Assembly (NCBI RefSeq): GCF_002575655.3
Contig: NC_053040.3
Coordinates: forward strand, 363,132,267 to 363,196,266
Source: Aegilops tauschii subsp. strangulata
Taxonomy: Eukaryota; Streptophyta; Magnoliopsida; Poales; Poaceae
Direction: 5' to 3'
Length of the DNA: 64,000 bases
The notes under the pieces were generated by a model. The model did not search any database and was not told where the DNA came from. It saw only the letters and a list, made by a program, of their open reading frames with translations. The translations under genes were made by a program, and so were the position numbers. Shown one piece after another: positions 45,456-57,278 of this stretch. Within the stretch, counting starts at the first letter, position 1, and every line of letters starts with the position of its first letter.

Positions 45456-47421
45456 AGCATCCCCAAGCTTAATTCCTGCTCGTCCTCGAGTAGGTAAATG
45501 ATAAAAACCGAATTTTTGATGTGGAATGCTACCTAACATATTTCTCAATGTAATTTTCTTTATTGTGGCATGAATGTTCAGATCCGAATGATTCAAGATA
45601 AAAGTTTAATATTGACATAAAAATAATAATAGTTCAAGCATACTAACTAAGCAATCATGTCTTCTCAAAATAACATGGCCAAAGAAAGTTCATCCCTACA
45701 AAATCATATAGTTTGGTCATGCTCCATTTTCGCCACACAAGAATGCTCTCATCATGCACAACCCCGATGACAAGCCAAGCAATTGTTTCATACTTTAGTA
45801 ATCTCAAACTTTTTTCAAGTTTCATGCAATACATGAGCGTGAGCCATGGATATAGCACTATGGGTGGAATAGAATATAATGATGGGGGTTATGTGGAGAA
45901 GACAAAAAAGGAGAAAGTCTCACATTGACGCGGCTAATCAACGGGCTAGGGAGATGCCCATCAATTGATGTCAATGCAAGGAGTAGGGATTGCCATGCAA
46001 CGGATGCACTAGAGCTATAAATGTATGAAAGCTCAACAAAATAAACTAAGTGGTTGTGCATCCAACTTGCTTGCTCACGAAGACCTAGGGCATTTGAGGA
46101 AGCCCATTGTTGGAATATACAAGCCAAGTTCTATAATGAAAAATTCCCACTAGTATATGAAAGTGACAAAACAAGAGACTCACTATCATAAAGATCATGG
46201 TGCTACTTTGAAGCACAAGTGTGAAAAAAGGATAGTAGCATTATCCCTTTTTATTTCTCTTTCTTTTTTTCTTCTTTTTTCTTCTTTTTTGGGCCTTCCT
46301 TTTTTTGGCCTTTCTCTTTTTTTGGGACAATGCTCTATTAATGATGATCATCACACTTCTATTTATTTACAACTCGATGCTAGAACAAGATATGACTCTA
46401 TATGAATGCCTCCGGCGGTGTACCGGGATGGGCAATGAATCAAGAGTGACATGTATGAAATAATATGCATGGTGGCTTTGCCACAAATACGATGTCAACT
46501 ACATGATCATGCAAGGCAATATGACAATGATGAAGCGTGTCATAATAAACGGAACGGTGGAAGTTGCATGGCAATATATCTCGGAATGGCTATGGAAATG
46601 CCATAATAGGTAGGTATGGTGGCTGTTTTGAGGAAGATATAAGGAGGCTTATGTGTGATAGAGTGTATCATATCACGGGGTTTGGATGCACCGGCGAAGT
46701 TTGCACCAACTCTCAAGGTGAGAAAGGGCAATGCACGGTACCGAAGAGGCTAGCAATGATGGAAGGGTGAGAGTGCGTATAATCCATGGACTCAACATTA
46801 GTCATAAAGAACTCACATACTTATTGCAAAAATCTACAAGTCATCGAAAGCCAAGCATTACGCGCATGCTCCTAGGGGGATAGATTGGTAGGAAAAGACC
46901 ATCGCTCGTCCCCGACCGCCACTCATAAGGTTGACAATTAAAGAACGCCTCATGTTTCAAATTTGTCACACAACGGTTACCATACGTGCATGCTACGGGA
47001 CTTGCAAACTTCAACACAAGTATTTCTCAAATTCACAACTACTCAACTAGCACGACTCTAATATTACCATCTTCATATCTCAAAACAATCATCAAGTATC
47101 AAACTTCTCATAGTATTCAATGCACTTTTTATGAAAGTTTTTATTATACCCATCTTGGATGCCTATCATATTTGGACTAAATTTATAGCCAAAGCAAATT
47201 ACCATGCTGTTCTAAAGGACTCTCAAAATAATATAAGTTAAGCATGAGAGATCAATAATTTCTATAAAATAAAACCACCGTCGTGCTCTAAAAAGATATA
47301 AGTGAAGCAGTAGAGCAAATAACAAACTACTCCGAAAGATATAAGTGAAGATCAATGAGTAGTTGAATAATTATGCAATTATGTGAAGACTCTCTAACAT
47401 TTAATAATTTCAGATCTTGGG
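45456..47421 (-). other. 3' internal spacer of element H
   Basis: AT-rich, no convincing gene. Short minus-strand open frames (for example 45655-45858) lack any recognised domain. A T/C-rich tract (TTTTTCTTCTTTTTTC type) lies at about 46240-46325. The final bases TTGGG (47417-47421) are the left target copy of element I. Confidence 0.6.
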
Positions 47422-48300
47422 TGTCGGTGTTCTGGGAATGGGGGTCCCCAGACTTGCCTGCCTGCAGCCCGCGGCGTGGCTAAGCCAGCAGGCCGTACGA
47501 CCCATCTTCATCAACAAGGCATCCAAGACCCTCGCGAGGCGGACGACGCAAGACCTCCTCGGGAGTGGCCTAGTCAGGCAGACTCACGAGGAGCGGAGAT
47601 ATCAAGGCACGGCAAACCTCACGAGGCTCTCATGACGTAAGCCGTGACGATCGAGATCAGGCGGGCGCCAGGTGGGCGCCAGCAGGTGCAGCGTCCTTGT
47701 TTCCTCTTTGGTGCTAAGGAAGCAGGCGCGGGCGAGGAGTACCGAGGCATCAGGCAAAGGTTGCTATATCGGTGCAATGAGACCAAGACCAGAAGGACGG
47801 CAAGACGGAGGTCATCGTGGAGCCCAAGACGGCGTCACCACCAGAGCCTTTTGCAGGCGAAGGCCACTTTAGTCAGGATAGCTTGTACTGGCTGCCCCCC
47901 TTTAAATTTGCCCGCCGTTGTTGGCTCCCTTCCCGCTCGATATTTGGGAAGAGGACCAGGGCCTATATAAGTAGAGCTAGCTAGCACAGTAGGGGCATTG
48001 AGTCCTAACTCACACTAGTTCGGCAAGCACAAGAACACCTCAACCTCAGGAGGCTGTTCTTCCCCTTGTACTGTTCATCATCAACCCAAGAGGCAATCCA
48101 CCACCACCACACTAGAGTAGGGTATTACACCACAACGGTGGCCCGAACCAGTATAAATCCCGTGTCCCTTTGTGTTGTGAGTTCGTCGAGTTCGTCCGCG
48201 AGATCTTAGCAAGCTAGGGCGTAGATCGGTAGGAGGGAAAGACTTCGCGCGCACCCCAGTGTTTGAACCTTAAGGGTTTGCCGGAACCCCACATCCGATA
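47422..48300 (+). repeat. 5' LTR of element I (879 bp)
   Basis: TGTCGGTGTTCTGGG...CATCCGATA (last CA mutated to TA). TATA box TATATAAG at 47964-47971. Confidence 0.92.
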
Positions 48301-48302
48301 TT

Positions 48303-48320
48303 TGGCGTGCCAGGTAGGGG
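48303..48320 (+). promoter_or_regulatory. Primer binding site of element I
   Basis: TGGCGTGCCAGGTAGGGG, one substitution from element D's site. Confidence 0.8.
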
Positions 48321-48373
48321 TGCGTCGTAGCTTCCCTTCCATCAGTTCGTCGCTCTGTCGCTCCGTCGTCTCC

Positions 48374-50250
48374 ATGGCAGACGCTCGCCGTGCTTGAGCT
48401 GAGCGTCGGGCTGCCCTCACCGCCCGCGTTGCTCAGACGGCTCCCGTCGGCGGGCCACCTCATCGTTCTCCGTCTCCCACCGCCATTGCTGCCACTGGCC
48501 CGGCGGGGAACAAGCAACAGACGTCCTTGCTGCATCCTTCGGTGCGGGGGGACAGCCGCACCACCACTCCATCGCTGACCCCGGCCGGTTCTTTGTCTCA
48601 TGCTCGTCGCGCTCCCGTGGAGGCACGGGCCGCACTCCTCGCTGCAAACGAACTCCTGCGCTACCGCCCGGTCGACGACCTCTACGAGGAATGGCTCGAC
48701 CGCGTCGCCAAGCTCGTCCGCGCCGCAGGGGGCTCTCCGGCGCCGTCCCTCTCTCTACCTCACCCTCCGCCAGCCACGGGCGATGAGGCTCATGGCACGC
48801 CTCCGCCACCTCTGCCCCAAGACGGTGCCTTGGCACCAAGGCGCGCGGCCCCACGGCGTGATCCACCACGCCCGGTGCCCGCGCGCGAAGAAAGAAGCTG
48901 CCAAGAAATCCCGCGGCTGCGAGAAGCTGCACCAGCGCTCCCCGCGCCGCCTCGTCAGGACCGTGCGTCGCCCGCATCGGCGCCGCGCGGACCTCGCCAA
49001 GACCAAGCTCCACCTCCAAAGCGGGCCCCAGCAACCACGGCTGGCTGCCGCGCCTTCACCCCTGAGCTGTGTCGCGTCACCTGGCCATGCAAGTTCAAGC
49101 CGGATCTGCCTCCTCGCTACGACGGCACCGTCGACCCCACGGAGTTCTTGCAGCTCTATGAGCTGAGCATCGAAGCAGCCAACGGCAATGAGAAAGTCAT
49201 GGCGAACCGGTTTCCCATGGCTCTCAAGGATGGAGCCCGCTCCTGGCTCCTGAACCCGCAGCACAGCTCGATCTCCTCCTCGGACAAGATGTGCGACCGC
49301 TTCGTCGCCAACTTCCAGGGCACTCGCGACCGCCCGCCGGCCGCGGGCGAGCTGCACTGCATCAAGCAACAACCAGGAGAGACCCTCTAGAAGTACATAG
49401 AGCGCTTCAACAACACCCGCCTCAAGATCCCCAAGGTCACGGACGAGGCCATCATCTCCGCGTTCTCAGACGGCGTCCGTGACGTCAAGATGAAGGAAGA
49501 GCTCGCTATCCACAAGGAGCTCTGCACATCTCAGGAGCTGTTCAACCTGGCGACCAAGTGCGTAAGAGCTGAGGAGGGGCACCTCTCTCTCCTTGAGCTG
49601 CCAGCCGCGGGCGTAGACGAGAAGAGAGCCAAGGCCAAGGACGTGAAGCGCAAGGAAGCAGCAGTACTGGCAGTGGAGCCTGACACCAAGCGGGGAAGAG
49701 ATCAGCCCGAGTCATCCAAGAACAGTAGACCATTCTGCGCCTTCCACAACCTGAACACCCACAACACGAGCGACTGTCAAGAGCTCAGAGCCATACGAGA
49801 AGGACGCTTCGGTCGACGCCCCGAGCGCAGCGACCGGGGCTACGGCCAAGGAGGAGGACGTGGAGGCGGACGCTGGGACGATCGTGGCCTGCGCCAGGAG
49901 TGGCGCGACAGGCCTCGCGAGGACCGCTGGCAGGACCATCCTCGCGAGGGCGCCTAGAGGGATCAGCCTCGTGAGGATCGCCCCCAAGGCAACGCTGGTC
50001 TTCCTCCGCTGCCGCCACCAAGAAGGAACGACGACCACCATCAGGACGAGGGGGCTTGGGGCTTCCAGGAGCCGCGCGCAATCGCCTGCATCTTGGGCGG
50101 CGCCCAGGCCCCAGCCTCTCAGCGCATCTTCAAACAGTTCGCTCGCGAGGTGAACGCGGTGCTCCCCAAGCTCGAAGCCACGCGCCCGCTCAAGTGGTCC
50201 CAATGCGCCATCACTTTCAACTCGGCAGATCAGCTCAAGTGCGCGGCGAC
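48374..50250 (+). pseudogene. gag of element I (broken)
   Basis: A single frame from ATG 48374: Arg/Ala-rich start, Pro/Ser-rich linker, a capsid-type domain near 49080-49360 (FKPDLPPRYDGTVDPTEF, WLLNPQ), a helical region, and a CAFHNLNTHNTSDC motif (C-x2-H...H-x4-C, about 49737-49780) followed by a Gly/Arg/Asp-rich tail. In-frame stops: TGA 48395-48397, TAG 49388-49390, TAG 49955-49957. The Cys-His motif is the same type as in E. A full Gag cannot be made. Confidence 0.8.
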
Positions 50251-51389
50251 CGCCGGTGCCTCCCGATGTTGTGCTCCCCAGTCATCAGCAATGTGCAGGT
50301 TACCAAGACCCTCATCGATGGCGGCGCAGGGCTCAATGTCCTGTCCGTCGACACGTTCGACAACCTCCAAGTGCCATACGAGCAGCTCCAGCCTACCAAA
50401 CCTTTCTCAGGAGTGACCGACGGTTCCACCACACCGATAGGGCAAGTCCGCCTGCCTGTCACCTTCGGAGAACGCAAGAACTACCACACCGAGCTCATCG
50501 ACTTTGACGTCGCGCACATCCTCCTGCCGTACAACGCCATCCTCGGGTATCCGGCCCTGGCCAAGTTATGGCAGTCACCCATCACGGCTACAACGTCCTC
50601 AAGATGCCAGGAAGCGGAGGAATCATCACGGTCCCGTGTGAAGAGAGAGATGCGGTGTGCTCCTTTGAGCGCGCCTTCCAAGCTGCAGCAATCGACGACC
50701 CCGACAGCAGAAGCGGGGGCCCCTCGGAGACCATCCCCAAGAAGAAGCAGCTGCGCCGCGCAAGACCTCAGGAGGATGGCGTCGCGGCAGGAGCCTCATC
50801 AGGATCAGCGTCCGTCCCGGGGGCGCCTCCCTCCATCGCATAGGAAGGCGCGCCCGGCGCCCTCCTTGGGCAGGGATCATGGGCTCTCTTCTGGAGGGCC
50901 TGAAACCTTGCCAACCTCACGAGGGAGGCGTTTGGGGACCACTTGGAGGCGTGCTTCGCGACACGTGTCCCTCTGGAGAGCACAGGGCAAGCAGTGCCCA
51001 CCACTCAGGAGTTCATCACCAAGACCACTCAGGAACTGCAAGACGCAAGAGCCATGCGCGGCGACAGCCGCTCACGAGGCGCAGCTCCCCATCCTGGCGA
51101 GAATGCTGGGCTGCGTGTCTGCATCGACATTCCAGGGCTCAACAGGGCCACATCCCAGGGGCGCTTCTGGCCTTCGCGTGTGGGCCGCTACGAGGGCCCG
51201 CCACACAGCTACGTTCGCATGCCCTTCGGCTTGCCGAGCATGGCGTCAACCTATCAGCACAACATGCGGCGAGTCCTGGCGGCTCAGGAGGCCAGGTACC
51301 ACGCCGTTATGGAGGAAATGGAGACGGTCTTCAGGGAACCTCCCGAGCCCCCAGTGCCTCCCGAGGCTCAGGGCTCCGGTGGCCCATGA
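50250..51389 (+). pseudogene. Protease and RT fragment of element I
   Basis: Protease: LIDGGAGLNVLS at about 50310-50345 (DGG active site) through ILGYPALAKL near 50540, then a frame change into KMPGSGGIITV (about 50590-50625). After about 450 bp without homology come RT pieces: LRVCIDIPGLNRATSQ (about 51112-51160) and PHSYVRMPFGLPSMASTYQ (about 51200-51260). The catalytic YVDD, the GYHQ block and everything downstream are missing. The RT is therefore internally deleted and inactive. Confidence 0.75.
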
Positions 51390-51459
51390 AGAGTCACCCC
51401 TTCAACGCACGTCTTCAGCTGCACCAACTCTACTTCGTCTACAGAACTAGGTGACATCT

Positions 51460-52455
51460 TCCAAGCTCGTTTAGCTGGGAGCGCCCCTCGGGCTGCATTA
51501 TTCCCAGGCCACGTGGGTCCGTCCCTGTGGCATGTATCCCTTTTTCTTATGTCTTTAGCTTATCTTGCTGGGGGCGCCCCTCGAGCTGCATCATCCCCAA
51601 GCCGCTCGGGTCGGACCCGGTGGCATGTATGTTCCTGCATTTACCTAAGCTGATCTGCTGTCCATACTTAACCTGCCCACGACTATCGCCCGCTCGATCG
51701 CCGCCCGCCACGGGTCCGTTCACCCTATGCAATTCGCTTGCGCGTTAAAAGGGGGGCTCCTGAGCATCGCGACTCAGGAGCTCTTACCGGCTCTCCAGCC
51801 CTCACCCCCTGGCCTTGACCACGACATCGTGACCTAACATACCAGCGGCGGCTGAGCTCGCTCGATGGCCGGGACTTGAGGACGTAGAGTGCTTGCATCT
51901 AACCGCCTTGCAGGAACACACAGTCACCAAGACTCAAGACCAGGCGCAACCCGCCTTGAGGTAGGGCCTCGTGAGTCCTGCGCTGGCTCACGAGTGCCCA
52001 GATACACCTAGCGGCCCTGCCGTGCAAGCCACGTGTCAGGGCGGGGCTGTACATGCCACCCAACCAGGTCTCCTGGACCTGGGCGTCGCGCGCCCCTCCC
52101 GAGGCCTCGGCGAGGGTAGGTATGGAAATTGTTTGCACGTCAAGGGGGACTCTTGAGCATCGCGACTCAGGAGCCTAACTGGTCACTTAGCCCCTCACTC
52201 CTTGGTCCGACCTGGTCTCCAGTCGGCCCAATGGCGGTTGAGGTATGCGCGGGGCCGGGCTCTGCCGACGTAGAACATTAATCTATCCTCGCGAACTCTC
52301 CCTATAAGCTGTTTGCGCGTCAAGGGGGACTCCTGAGCATCGCGACTCAGGAGCCTAACTGGTCACGTAGCCCCTCACTCCTTGGTCCGTCCTGGTCTCC
52401 GGTCGGCCCAATGGCGGTTGAGGTATGCGCGGGGCCGGGCTCTGCCGACGCAAAA
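51460..52455 (+). repeat. Repeated spacer of element I, with recurrent hairpin CTCCTGAG...CTCAGGAG
   Basis: Two repeat types. A unit of about 95 bp (AGCTGGGAGCGCCCCTCGGGCTGCAT) occurs near 51473 and 51568. A unit of about 180 bp starts near 52128 and 52308 (GGTCCGACCTGGTCTCC, GGTATGCGCGGGGCCGGGC), with a diverged copy near 51740. Each long unit carries arms CTCCTGAG and CTCAGGAG around CATCGCGA at 51757-51780, 52150-52173 (one stem mismatch) and 52330-52353. No coding. Confidence 0.8.
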
Positions 52456-52598
52456 CGCAAAGCAAATAGGAAGGAAATCGCAAAATCTCGAAGCAAATAT
52501 TACAAACACATTGTTCTCACGATACCAAATGAAAAGTCTAAACGCCTCCATGAGGCCTAATGCATGTTGCAGGAACGAAACAAGAGAATAGCCGCAGG

Positions 52599-55243
52599 TC
52601 ACCCCTGGACGCCGCCATCACCTGCGGAAGGCGCCACTTCGTGAGCAATGTTGTCTTCACCCTCACCACCAGCTGCAGGATCGGCGACATCGCCGGACAG
52701 AGGAGCGGAGACAAAGCCGCGGAACTTCTTCAGCAAAGCCTCCACCTGACCTTGCATGGTTGCGGCGGCGGCCTCGTATTGATCTTCAGCCACAGGCTCC
52801 AGCAGCCCGTCAAGACAAGCGTTGGTGTCACGAAGGTGCAGGTGGCTGAAGACACGGGTCAATGCAGCCGAAGACAGGACGCGAGCTTCCGCCTCCGCCA
52901 TGGGACCAACGCCATCAACGACTTCCTCGAGCGCCTTCACCAAGAGAGGAAGCAGCCGGGGGGGGGGGGCGTCCACATCGGTGGCCAGCGACTTCTCCAG
53001 GCCGTGCTCATAGAGCGTCTTCAGTGCCTTGCGGGATCTCTCCTCGAGGTCGGCACAGGCCGCGCGGTCTTCGGTCAGGACTCGCGCCTTGGTGTCGAGA
53101 TCGGCCTCCCTCGCCGTCGCCTTCCGCTCCAGCTCTTCCAACCGATTGCGCTCGGCGGCCTACGTCCTCCCCAACTCCGCCAGCTCAGCATCACGGTTCT
53201 TGATGGCGTCCTCCCGGGCCTTCATTTCCTCCTCCTTCGCTTGATGGCAGCGTGTTTCTTCGGCGTGCTTGTCGCGCAGGCTCTACAACTCGTCCTCCAA
53301 CACCTGTCAGCGGTCACGGGAGGCCTTGGCGTCTTTCAACGCTGTCTCACGATCGGCTGTGGCGCTGGCGGCACTCTGCTTCTCCTTCTCAGAAGCCGCA
53401 GCGGCCTGGCCCAGTGCCGCACGAACAGCCAAGTCGAAGTGGAGCCAGCCTGAGGGCAGTTCCAGGCGCCCGGCCACAAGGCGTGGGTCCGTGCTCAGTA
53501 GATCCACCTGCAGTTGGGTCATCTCCGAAAGACCACATTCCAGAGCAGCAGCAGGAGCAGAAGAACCAGGGAGTGGAGGTGCAGCAGTGGGAGGAAGCGA
53601 CATCGTCACCAGGGCTTGGGAGATCACGGGTTCCGGAGCAGCTGGGACCTCCTCAGCCACGCTAGGCGCCGACACTTCCGGAGCCAGCGGGGCCATGGGG
53701 GCTGATTCCACACGGCGATGTTCCTCTTGGCCCCGCGAGGGCGACCGGGCTGGGGAGATGCGGGCGCTGCTGCCTTCTTCCTCTGCGGAGGGAGGCACGG
53801 CCGTCGTATCCTACTTCCTCTTCTTCACCGAAGATTTCGGCCTGATCAACCAAGGGCGAGCATCAGGGAATGACGAGTACAAATAGGGACAAGGCAAAGC
53901 TTAAGACACTTACTGATCCACCACAACATACTTCCGCTTGGGGAGCTTCAAGCCTGACAACATCGGGACCTGAGGAGTAGGCGTTCGGGCTCCGGCGGCA
54001 TCAGGCGGTGCGGAGGCAGAGCCGGAGCCAGCCCCAGGAGGTGTCAGGACGGAGGCGGCATCGCGAGCTACCAGCGACGATCTGCTCCTCGTCGGGATGA
54101 GGAGCTGCTCCCTCTCCCCTTGGCGGGCGTCAGCCTCGGCATCGTCAGGAAGGGCGCGGAGGATCTCGGCCTTGTTCAGAGGGGAAGTCTCCCCCACCTC
54201 TTCCAGTGTCTTCTCCGAGTCCACCTCCTCTTCCCCTTCCCCGCGGGACTCGTCAGAAGACACCTCCACCGGTTTCGGTGCCGCAGGGGCTCCTGGGAGC
54301 GCCGGCGGCACCAGCCCACGTGCGTCAAAGGTCGGCCTGGAGGCCACGAATTCCTCCCGATCCCTACGCTGGAACAAGGGAACGAAGGCGCTTGGCGGGT
54401 ACTCCTGGTTGTCCCCAACTATGAGGCGCAGAACAGCGGCCAATTCATCGTCAGGCATGGCCCCCGGCCTCAGGCGGGTCTTGCTTCCCTCTTCTTCAAG
54501 CTTCCACAAGGGGCGTGCGCGTGCCTGGAGCGGGGCAACTCGCAGCGTCAAGAACTCCCTCAGGAGAATGACCCCCGTCACCTTGGCTGCCCTCGCATTG
54601 CCCAGCTTCAAGTCAGTGATCATCTGCCCCAACACTAACGATGCCCGCTCATCGGCAAGCTCCGCCTTGGGCCACCCCCCGTTGGAAGAGGGCGCCATCG
54701 TTGCAACGCCAGACGCGGGTCAGCGCGCTTGGCGTCCATCATGACCCATTTGGATCGAATGTTGTCGGCCCTCTTCCCGGTGCTCGAGATCGAGTTAGCC
54801 TTGCCGCATGTGATGAAATTAGCGCATCCGGAGATGTGCGTCTCGCTGACACGGAGGAAGAAGAAATGGCGCAGGAGCGCCACGGACGGCATCACGCCTA
54901 GGTACGCCTCACAGTAGTAGGCGAAGATGGACAGGAGGAGGACAGAGTTGGGATGGAGATGCAACGCCTGCAGACCGTAGTGGTCGAGGACTTCATAAAA
55001 GAAATCAGAGAAGGGAGGAAGCAACCCGACGGCAACGCTACTCGATAAGAAGGGGAAGAAGGTGCTTTCCTCGGGCTCCAGCACATCGGAGGCAAGCCGG
55101 AGCCCGGTCTCCCCCCACTCATTGCTCTCACCCGCCGTCAGCAGGCGCACGGAGGCGAGGCTCTTCTCCGTTACGGTGGGCGCCTCAAGGGCCGGCTCGT
55201 ACCAAGCCGGTGCTGAGGAAGTCTTGACCTAGCGCGGCGCCAT
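52599..55243 (-). pseudogene. Antisense gene of element I (Transposase_28-like plus coiled coil), broken
   Basis: Start codon 55243-55241, stop at 55231-55229, then a Transposase_28-like block (VGLLPPFSDFFYEVL, LHLHPNSVLLLSIFAYYCEAYLG, about 55030-54880) and a frame change near 54700. A long Pro/acidic segment ends at KRKYVVVDQ before a GTAAGT donor (exon end 53914). The acceptor at 53842 gives a 72 nt intron whose splice keeps the frame. A TAG follows at 53813-53811, then the frame is open to about 53307, with coiled coil and further stops (about 53285 and 53162) to the final stop at 52599. The arrangement matches element D's antisense gene. Confidence 0.7.
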
Positions 55244-55538
55244 GGATTGCGGATGCAGGATGAAATTGGAGCGGATCTGGAGGTAGCGGTGGCGAGGAGC
55301 AAGAATGGGGATCTGGAGCGAGGCGAGGAAGAAGCAATGAAGGCAAGTGCTACCTGCGCCAGCCTTTTGTCAGGTCAAGCAGTTGCCGAGGCAGCATGGG
55401 GAAGCGGAGACGCCCACGTCCAATCAACCGCCATGCGTCAACCGAGGCTGCAGGCTTTTGGGGCCCACGGTGCTCCGTACTTGACCCTTGGCTTCGCCGC
55501 GAAGCCAAGCCCGAGCGCACCTTGGGCCCGGGGGCTAC

Positions 55539-56405
55539 TGTCGGCGTTCTGGGAACGGGGGTCCCCAGACTTGCCTGCCTGCGGCCCGCAACGTGGCTAA
55601 GCCAGCAGGCCGTACGACCCATCTTCATCAACAAGGCATCCAAGACCCTCGCGAGGCGGACGACGCAAGACCTCCTCGGGAGTGGCCTAGTCAGGCAGGC
55701 TCACGAGGAGCAGAGATATCAAGGCAGGGCAAACCTCACGAGGCTCTTGTAACATGAGCCGTGACGATCGAGATTAGGCGGGCGCCAGCGCGTGCAGCGT
55801 CCTTGTTTCCTCTTTGGTGCTACGGAAGCAGGCGCGGGCGAGGAGTACCAAGGCATCAGGAAAAGGTTGCTATATCGGTGCAACGAGACCAAGACCAGAA
55901 GGACGGCAAGACGGAGGTCATCGTGGAGCCCAAGACGGCGTCACCACCAGAGCCTTTTGCAGGCGAAGACCAGTTTAGTCAGGATAGCTTGTACTGGCTG
56001 TCCCCCTTTAAATTTGCCCGCCGTTGTTGGCTCCCTTCCTGCTCGATATTTGGGAAGAGGACCAGGGCCTATATAAGTAGAGCTAGCTACCACAGTAGGG
56101 GCATTGAGTCCTAACTCACACTAGTTCGGCAAGCACAAGAACACCTCAACCTGAGGAGGTTGTTCTTCCCCTTGTACTGTTCATCATCAGCCCATGAGGC
56201 AATCCACCACCACCACACTGGAGTAGGGTATTACACCACAACGGTGCCCGAACCAGTATAAATCTCGTGTCCCTTTGTGTTGTGAGTTCATCGAGTTCGT
56301 CCGCGAGATCTTAGCGAGCTAGGCCGTAGATCGGTAGGAGGGAAAGACTTCGCACGCACCCCAGTATTCGAACCTTAAGGGTTTGCCGGAACCCCACATC
56401 CGACA
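55539..56405 (+). repeat. 3' LTR of element I (867 bp)
   Basis: TGTCGGCGTTCTGGG...CATCCGACA, TATA box TATATAAG at 56070-56077, preceded by GGGGGCTAC (55530-55538). Confidence 0.92.
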
Positions 56406-57278
56406 TTGGGATATTATTCAAACAGCAAGCAAAACAAAAGAAAATAAAATGACGCTCCAAGCAAACACATATCATGTGGCGAATAAAAATATAGCTCCAA
56501 GTAAAGTTACCGATGAACGAAGACCAAAGAGGGGATGCCATCCGGGGCATCACCAAGCTTAGGATCTTGGTTGTCCTTGAATATTACCTTGGGTGCCTTG
56601 GGCATCCCCAAGCTTAGGCTCTTGCCACTCCTTATTCCATAGTCCATCGAATCTTTACCCAAAACTTGAAAACTTCACAACACAAAACTCAACAGAAAAC
56701 TCGTAAGCTCCGTTAGTATAAGAAAATAAAACCACCACTTAGGTACTGTTGTGAACTCATTCTAAATTCATATTGGTGTAATATCTACTGTATTCCAACT
56801 TCTCTATGGTTTATACCCTCCGATACTACTGATAGATTCATCAAAATAAGCAAACAACACAATGAAAACAGAATCTGTCAAAAACAGAACAGTCTGTAGT
56901 AATCTGTATCAAACGTATACTTCTGGAACTCCAAAAATTCTGAAATAAATCGGTGGACCTGAGGAATTTTTCTCTTAATAATCTTCAAAAAGAATCAACC
57001 TAAAATCACTCTCCAGTAAAAAAATGGCAGCTAATCTCGTGAGCGCAAAAGTTTCTGTTTTTTACAGCAAGATCGCAAAGACTTCACCCAGCTCTTCCCA
57101 AAGGTTCTACTTGGCACAAACACTAATTAAAACATAAAACCACATCTAAACAGAGGCTAGAAGAATTATTTATTACTAAACAGAAGAAAAAGGCAAAGAA
57201 CAAAAATAAAATTGGGTTCCCTCCCAACAACCGCTAACGTTTAACGCCCCTAGCTAGGCAAGATGATTTCAATTATGC
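56406..57278 (-). other. Internal spacer of element H between element I and the acidic ORF
   Basis: AT-rich, no coding seen. Starts with the right TTGGG copy; contains a repeated word CATCCCCAAGCTTAGG (near 56550 and 56605) related to this element's polypurine region. Confidence 0.5.

Larger units (their letters stand above)
47422..56405 (+). mobile_element. Tat-type LTR retrotransposon with internal deletion (element I, relative of D)
   Basis: LTRs 47422-48300 and 55539-56405, perfect target duplication TTGGG (47417-47421, 56406-56410), primer site at 48303 and polypurine tract GGGGGCTAC before the 3' LTR. Gag and protease are readable but broken. Only an RT fragment remains; RNase H and integrase are missing. 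A broken antisense gene occupies 52.6-55.2 kb. The length of 8984 bp is well below complete E (13.8 kb). Confidence 0.92.
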
